From: Actinomycetes bacterium
GTDB lineage: Bacteria > Actinomycetota > Acidimicrobiia > Acidimicrobiales > Acidimicrobiaceae
Direction: 5' to 3'
Length of the DNA: 7,841 nt
Assembly: GCA_021819025.1 (NCBI GenBank)
Contig: JAKASN010000070.1
Location: 1-7,841 of the forward strand
The translations under genes were made by a program, and so were the position numbers. Below the pieces are notes generated by a model. The model worked only from the letters and a program-made list of their open reading frames with translations, made no database searches and was not told the origin of the DNA. Shown piece by piece: positions 5,654-7,841 of this stretch. Each line of letters starts with the position of its first letter. Positions within the stretch are counted from its first letter, which is position 1.

Positions 5654-7264
5654 GTGGCAGACACTCCGGCCTCGCGATCCAGTGACCTCACTCGCCTCAA
5701 GAATGAACGTTTCGATGTGGCTATTCTTGGCGGAGGAATCACCGGCGCCGGAGCGCTGCTCGAAGCGGCCTCGCGAGGCTATCGGGCCGCACTAATCGAC
5801 TCGGGAGATTTCGCCTCGGGGACTTCGAGCGCGTCGTCGAAGTTGATCCACGGGGGACTTCGTTACCTCAAACAGGGCGAGGTGGGGCTAGTCTACGAGA
5901 ACCTCGCAGAGAGATCGTTGCTCTTGCGAAATGCACCAAGCCTGGTCTCCAAGCTCGACTTCGTGATACCGATCCCAAAGCGCCTCGGAGCTATCGACTT
6001 CACGTTGCGCCTCTCATACGCCGCTGTTCTATGGGGATATGATCTCACCGGTGGCTACCGGATACGGCAATTTCACAAACGCATCTCCGCCAGCGATGTC
6101 AAATCCATGCTGCCACGCCTCGAGGTGAACTCGCTCGCCTCTGCCTTCGTCTATCCCGATGCATGGTGCGACGACGTGAGATTGGTGCTCGCGACGCTGG
6201 CCACAGCACGCCGCTATGGAGCGGTCGCCGTGAACTACGTGCAAGCTCAAGAGCTCCTCAAAGATAGCGCGGGCCAGATCCGGGCAGTGGCGGCACGCGG
6301 CAAGTATCTGGGGGATCCTGAAGAGTTCGCGGAAGGTTTCCAAATCCAAGCGGGAACAGTTATCAACGCCACCGGAATCGGTGCAGATCGCTTTTTGAGC
6401 GATAACTCTTTTACCATCAGGCCCGCAAAAGGCGTCCATATTGTCTTCAGCCAAAAGAGCCTGCCAGCAAAAGTGGCGGCTGTACTGCCAGTACCTTCGG
6501 AGAACCGAACTATCTTCGTGCTGCCTTGGGGCGACTATACCTACGTTGGAACGACCGATACCGACCTTGCGGGCGCGGAACTTTCCACCACCTGGGAAGA
6601 TGTAAATTACCTGCTCAATGCCGTCAACGCCAGCCTCGATACCAAGCTCACCCAAGGCGACATCACCGGGGCCTGGGTCGGGGCACGACCCTTGGTGGCA
6701 ACACGAAACAACTCGAGCAACCTTTCCGAGCGGACCAAGGATCTATCACGGCGGCACAAGATAATCGTTGACCCAGCGGGGACTATTTCTGTCATCGGTG
6801 GGAAACTTACCACCTTTCGCAAAATGGGCGCAGATGCGATCGACGCCCTCGACAAGCGGCTCGGCCTTCGGACAAAGAGTATCTCATCACACCTTTCACT
6901 CGAGACTCGCCAAGCCAAGGGATCCTCGAGTCCGCAAGAAGCCGCCCTCTGGAGACGCTATGGCTCCTATGCGGAGCGCGTACTGCCCTACCTTGGCAAA
7001 GCGAGTCCAATTACTTCACATGGTTGGAGCATCGACCCAGGGGAGATCACCTACATGGTTCAAGAGGAGGGCGCGCTCTCCTTGACCGATATCCTGCTGC
7101 GACGGATCCGAGTCGGCATCTTGGACCAAGTCGCCGCAAAGTCGCTTGCTGAGCCCGTTCTGGCGCAACTTTCGCGAGAACTCTCCTTTACCGCAGCACA
7201 AGCGCTGCACTCGATGTCGGAATTTCTCGAGGTCTTGAGGCGAGAAATGCCTGAACCTACCTAA
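5654..7264 (+). CDS. glpD: Aerobic glycerol-3-phosphate dehydrogenase (FAD-dependent)
   Basis: A 536-residue flavoenzyme that oxidises glycerol-3-phosphate to dihydroxyacetone phosphate and passes electrons to membrane quinones, linking glycerol and lipid breakdown to respiration. The N-terminal Rossmann motif FDVAILGGGITGAG (residues 20-33, GxGxxG at 26-31) binds FAD. The family signature SSKLIHGGLRYL is at 61-72, followed by W341 in WVGARPL and the second flavin motif IGGKLTTFRKMG (381-392). The last 100 or so residues (from about 430) form the helical C-terminal domain seen in GlpD proteins. Length is normal for the family. The start is GTG 5654 with AAAGGAG at 5642-5648, five bases upstream. 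ATG 5652 is out of frame. The gene appears monocistronic, and no glpF or glpK is in view. The IS lies about 210 bases upstream and may have separated the gene from distal control sites. Confidence 0.95.
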   Translation: MADTPASRSSDLTRLKNERFDVAILGGGITGAGALLEAASRGYRAALIDSGDFASGTSSASSKLIHGGLRYLKQGEVGLVYENLAERSLLLRNAPSLVSKLDFVIPIPKRLGAIDFTLRLSYAAVLWGYDLTGGYRIRQFHKRISASDVKSMLPRLEVNSLASAFVYPDAWCDDVRLVLATLATARRYGAVAVNYVQAQELLKDSAGQIRAVAARGKYLGDPEEFAEGFQIQAGTVINATGIGADRFLSDNSFTIRPAKGVHIVFSQKSLPAKVAAVLPVPSENRTIFVLPWGDYTYVGTTDTDLAGAELSTTWEDVNYLLNAVNASLDTKLTQGDITGAWVGARPLVATRNNSSNLSERTKDLSRRHKIIVDPAGTISVIGGKLTTFRKMGADAIDALDKRLGLRTKSISSHLSLETRQAKGSSSPQEAALWRRYGSYAERVLPYLGKASPITSHGWSIDPGEITYMVQEEGALSLTDILLRRIRVGILDQVAAKSLAEPVLAQLSRELSFTAAQALHSMSEFLEVLRREMPEPT

Positions 7265-7344
7265 GGGTGGGCCGCCCAACCAACGCCAACGCTCTCCAAG
7301 TGTGCCAAATCACCGCCTAGATCGGGCAAAATCTTCCCGGGGCA

Positions 7345-7369
7345 TTGGCGCTTCGGGTTAGTGCGCCAA
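7345..7369 (+). terminator. Possible glpD 3' hairpin (weak)
   Basis: TTGGCGC (7345-7351) pairs with GCGCCAA (7363-7369) over seven pairs with an 11-base loop. It begins 80 bases after the glpD stop. No U-tract follows (CCTTGAGCTCT), so if it ends transcription it does not do so as a classical intrinsic terminator. Confidence 0.3.
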
Positions 7370-7463
7370 CCTTGAGCTCTCTACGCGGTTTCGGCTCGCC
7401 CTAGATACCAGCTGACGGTCTTGCACACGCTGGTCAGATGCCACTTGAAGACTTTTCCCGCGA

Positions 7464-7483
7464 GGAGGCCGTGTCGGACCTCC
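7464..7483 (+). other. Hairpin sequestering an AGGAGG sequence
   Basis: GGAGGCC (7464-7470) pairs with GG-A-CCTCC (7476-7483) with one bulged A and loop GTGTC. AGGAGG (7463-7468) is an ideal Shine-Dalgarno sequence but is held in the stem, and no start codon lies at the right distance. The nearest ATG is at 7500, 31 bases away. Confidence 0.4.
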
Positions 7484-7499
7484 CTCCTAAATAATTGCT

Positions 7500-7664
7500 A
7501 TGAACCAGAATCTTGCCGAACTGGGGGAAATGGCGCATGACTTCTGGTATCGCAAAGTGGCGGCTTGCGAAAACCGCCTTCGCTCCCGCTGCCCAAATCG
7601 AGAGACATTCGTTCGGCTACGAGCATCACCCGATCACCTCTCTTTTGAACTCCCTCGAGGGTAA
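7500..7664 (+). CDS. Small hypothetical ORF, 54 residues (weak)
   Basis: ATG 7500 to TAA 7662-7664 encodes MNQNLAELGEMAHDFWYRKV and continues with an Arg-rich, Cys-containing second half. The first 20 residues look protein-like (amphipathic, acidic then aromatic). There is no properly spaced Shine-Dalgarno site, and it overlaps the 7537 frame, so at most one of the two is real. No family recognised. Confidence 0.18.
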   Translation: MNQNLAELGEMAHDFWYRKVAACENRLRSRCPNRETFVRLRASPDHLSFELPRG

Positions 7665-7770
7665 AAGCAACCCCGTAGCAATCAAGCTTGAACCGAGCGC
7701 GCTCTTGAGGGTGAACGGCGGTGACCTTTACCGGATGGCAGAAAAAAAGCACCTCTGTAAAGCCAAATAG
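7537..7770 (+). CDS. Small hypothetical ORF, 77 residues (weak)
   Basis: ATG 7537 has GGGGGA at 7523-7528 about nine bases upstream, so it has a plausible ribosome site; a TTG at 7513 would add eight residues. The product (MTSGIAKWRLAKTAFAPAAQ..., ending AEKKHLCKAK) is basic, has no membrane segment or signal peptide, and matches no family I know. The composition is not clearly coding, and a stop-free frame of this size can arise by chance at this GC content. Confidence 0.25.
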   Translation: MTSGIAKWRLAKTAFAPAAQIERHSFGYEHHPITSLLNSLEGKSNPVAIKLEPSALLRVNGGDLYRMAEKKHLCKAK

Positions 7771-7773
7771 ATC

Positions 7774-7795
7774 AAAAAGTCAAACTTTCAGTTTG
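7774..7795 (-). terminator. Possible leftward intrinsic terminator
   Basis: Read on the minus strand, CAAACT, loop GAA, then AGTTTG forms a perfect 6-bp stem (7795-7781), followed after two bases by TTTTT (7778-7774). The stem is AT-rich and therefore weak. It would serve a leftward gene entering from beyond the right edge. Confidence 0.3.
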
Positions 7796-7803
7796 CGGCA
7801 AGT

Positions 7804-7823
7804 GATAAGGTCTAGACATTATC
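7804..7823. promoter_or_regulatory. 20-base near-perfect palindrome, candidate operator
   Basis: GATAA (7804-7808) and TTATC (7819-7823) flank the perfect 8-mer GTCTAGAC (7810-7817), with a single mismatched pair at 7809/7818, so nine of ten pairs match. The size and symmetry suit a dimeric repressor of GntR or TetR type. It overlaps a weak rightward promoter-like pair, TTGCGG (7793-7798) and CATTAT (7817-7822) with an 18-base spacer. The controlled gene would be outside the window. Confidence 0.45.
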
Positions 7824-7841
7824 GGTGGTGCACAAACAACA

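Larger units (their letters stand above)
7265..7841. other. 577-base stretch downstream of glpD without a convincing gene
   Basis: No reading frame here has both a good start and a recognisable product. It contains a candidate post-glpD hairpin (7345-7369), a hairpin that pairs an AGGAGG (7464-7483), two weak small frames (7500-7664 and 7537-7770), a possible leftward terminator (7774-7795) and a 20-base near-palindrome (7804-7823). No tRNA or other RNA gene was recognised. Confidence 0.5.

Noticed and set aside
6029..6655. Minus-strand 208-residue open frame inside glpD
   Set aside because: Entirely antisense to well-conserved GlpD sequence; no independent coding signs.
7385..7494. Minus-strand frame ending VSWYLGRAETA that looked like a protein C-terminus
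   Set aside because: It has an upstream in-frame stop after about 40 codons, no start codon after the AGGAGG-like site, and no family match.
7498..7752. Minus-strand 84-residue open frame from GTG 7752
   Set aside because: No Shine-Dalgarno site, no recognisable family, and it overlaps two other weak frames on the opposite strand; best seen as a chance opening.
1..7841. CRISPR array, tRNA, rRNA or phage module
   Set aside because: No regularly spaced direct repeats, cloverleaf pattern, ribosomal motif or phage gene was seen on either strand.

Overview
This window is a moderately GC-rich bacterial chromosome segment. It uses TTG and GTG starts with purine-rich Shine-Dalgarno sites. Protein style and codon use suggest an actinobacterial lineage, possibly an acidophilic Acidimicrobiia relative. 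That placement is inference; no rRNA or other marker gene is present.

Left part (1-3342, all + strand): most of an ABC import operon in the order binding protein (C-terminal end only), permease 1, permease 2, ATPase. The two permeases overlap by 13 bases. The ATPase follows after a 117-base gap containing two small hairpins. The permeases and ATPase belong to the ferric iron / thiamine / spermidine-putrescine / aminoethylphosphonate branch of importers, and the exact substrate cannot be read from the sequence. The 5' end of permease 1 carries a perfect 38-base palindrome followed six bases later by a second 10-bp hairpin. These sit where step-down of expression between an abundant binding protein and its membrane partners would be expected.

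Middle (3343-5653): the spacer between the transporter operon and glpD, interrupted by an apparently intact 1929-bp insertion sequence of the IS1634 type (3511-5439). It has 12-bp perfect terminal inverted repeats, a 6-bp target duplication (TTTAGC on both sides), and one leftward DDE transposase with its own promoter. Removing the IS and one TTTAGC copy restores a spacer of about 376 bases, in which the insertion point lies within an imperfect tandem repeat.

Right part (5654-7841): glpD, an aerobic FAD-dependent glycerol-3-phosphate dehydrogenase that feeds electrons from glycerol-3-phosphate to the quinone pool. About 577 bases follow without a convincing gene. They hold several hairpins, two weak small reading frames, a possible leftward terminator and a 20-base near-perfect palindrome that could be an operator for a gene beyond the window.

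The protein families are all known. I found no evidence for a wholly new system. The most unusual items are the double hairpin at the start of permease 1, the IS insertion inside a tandem repeat upstream of glpD, and the palindrome at the right edge.
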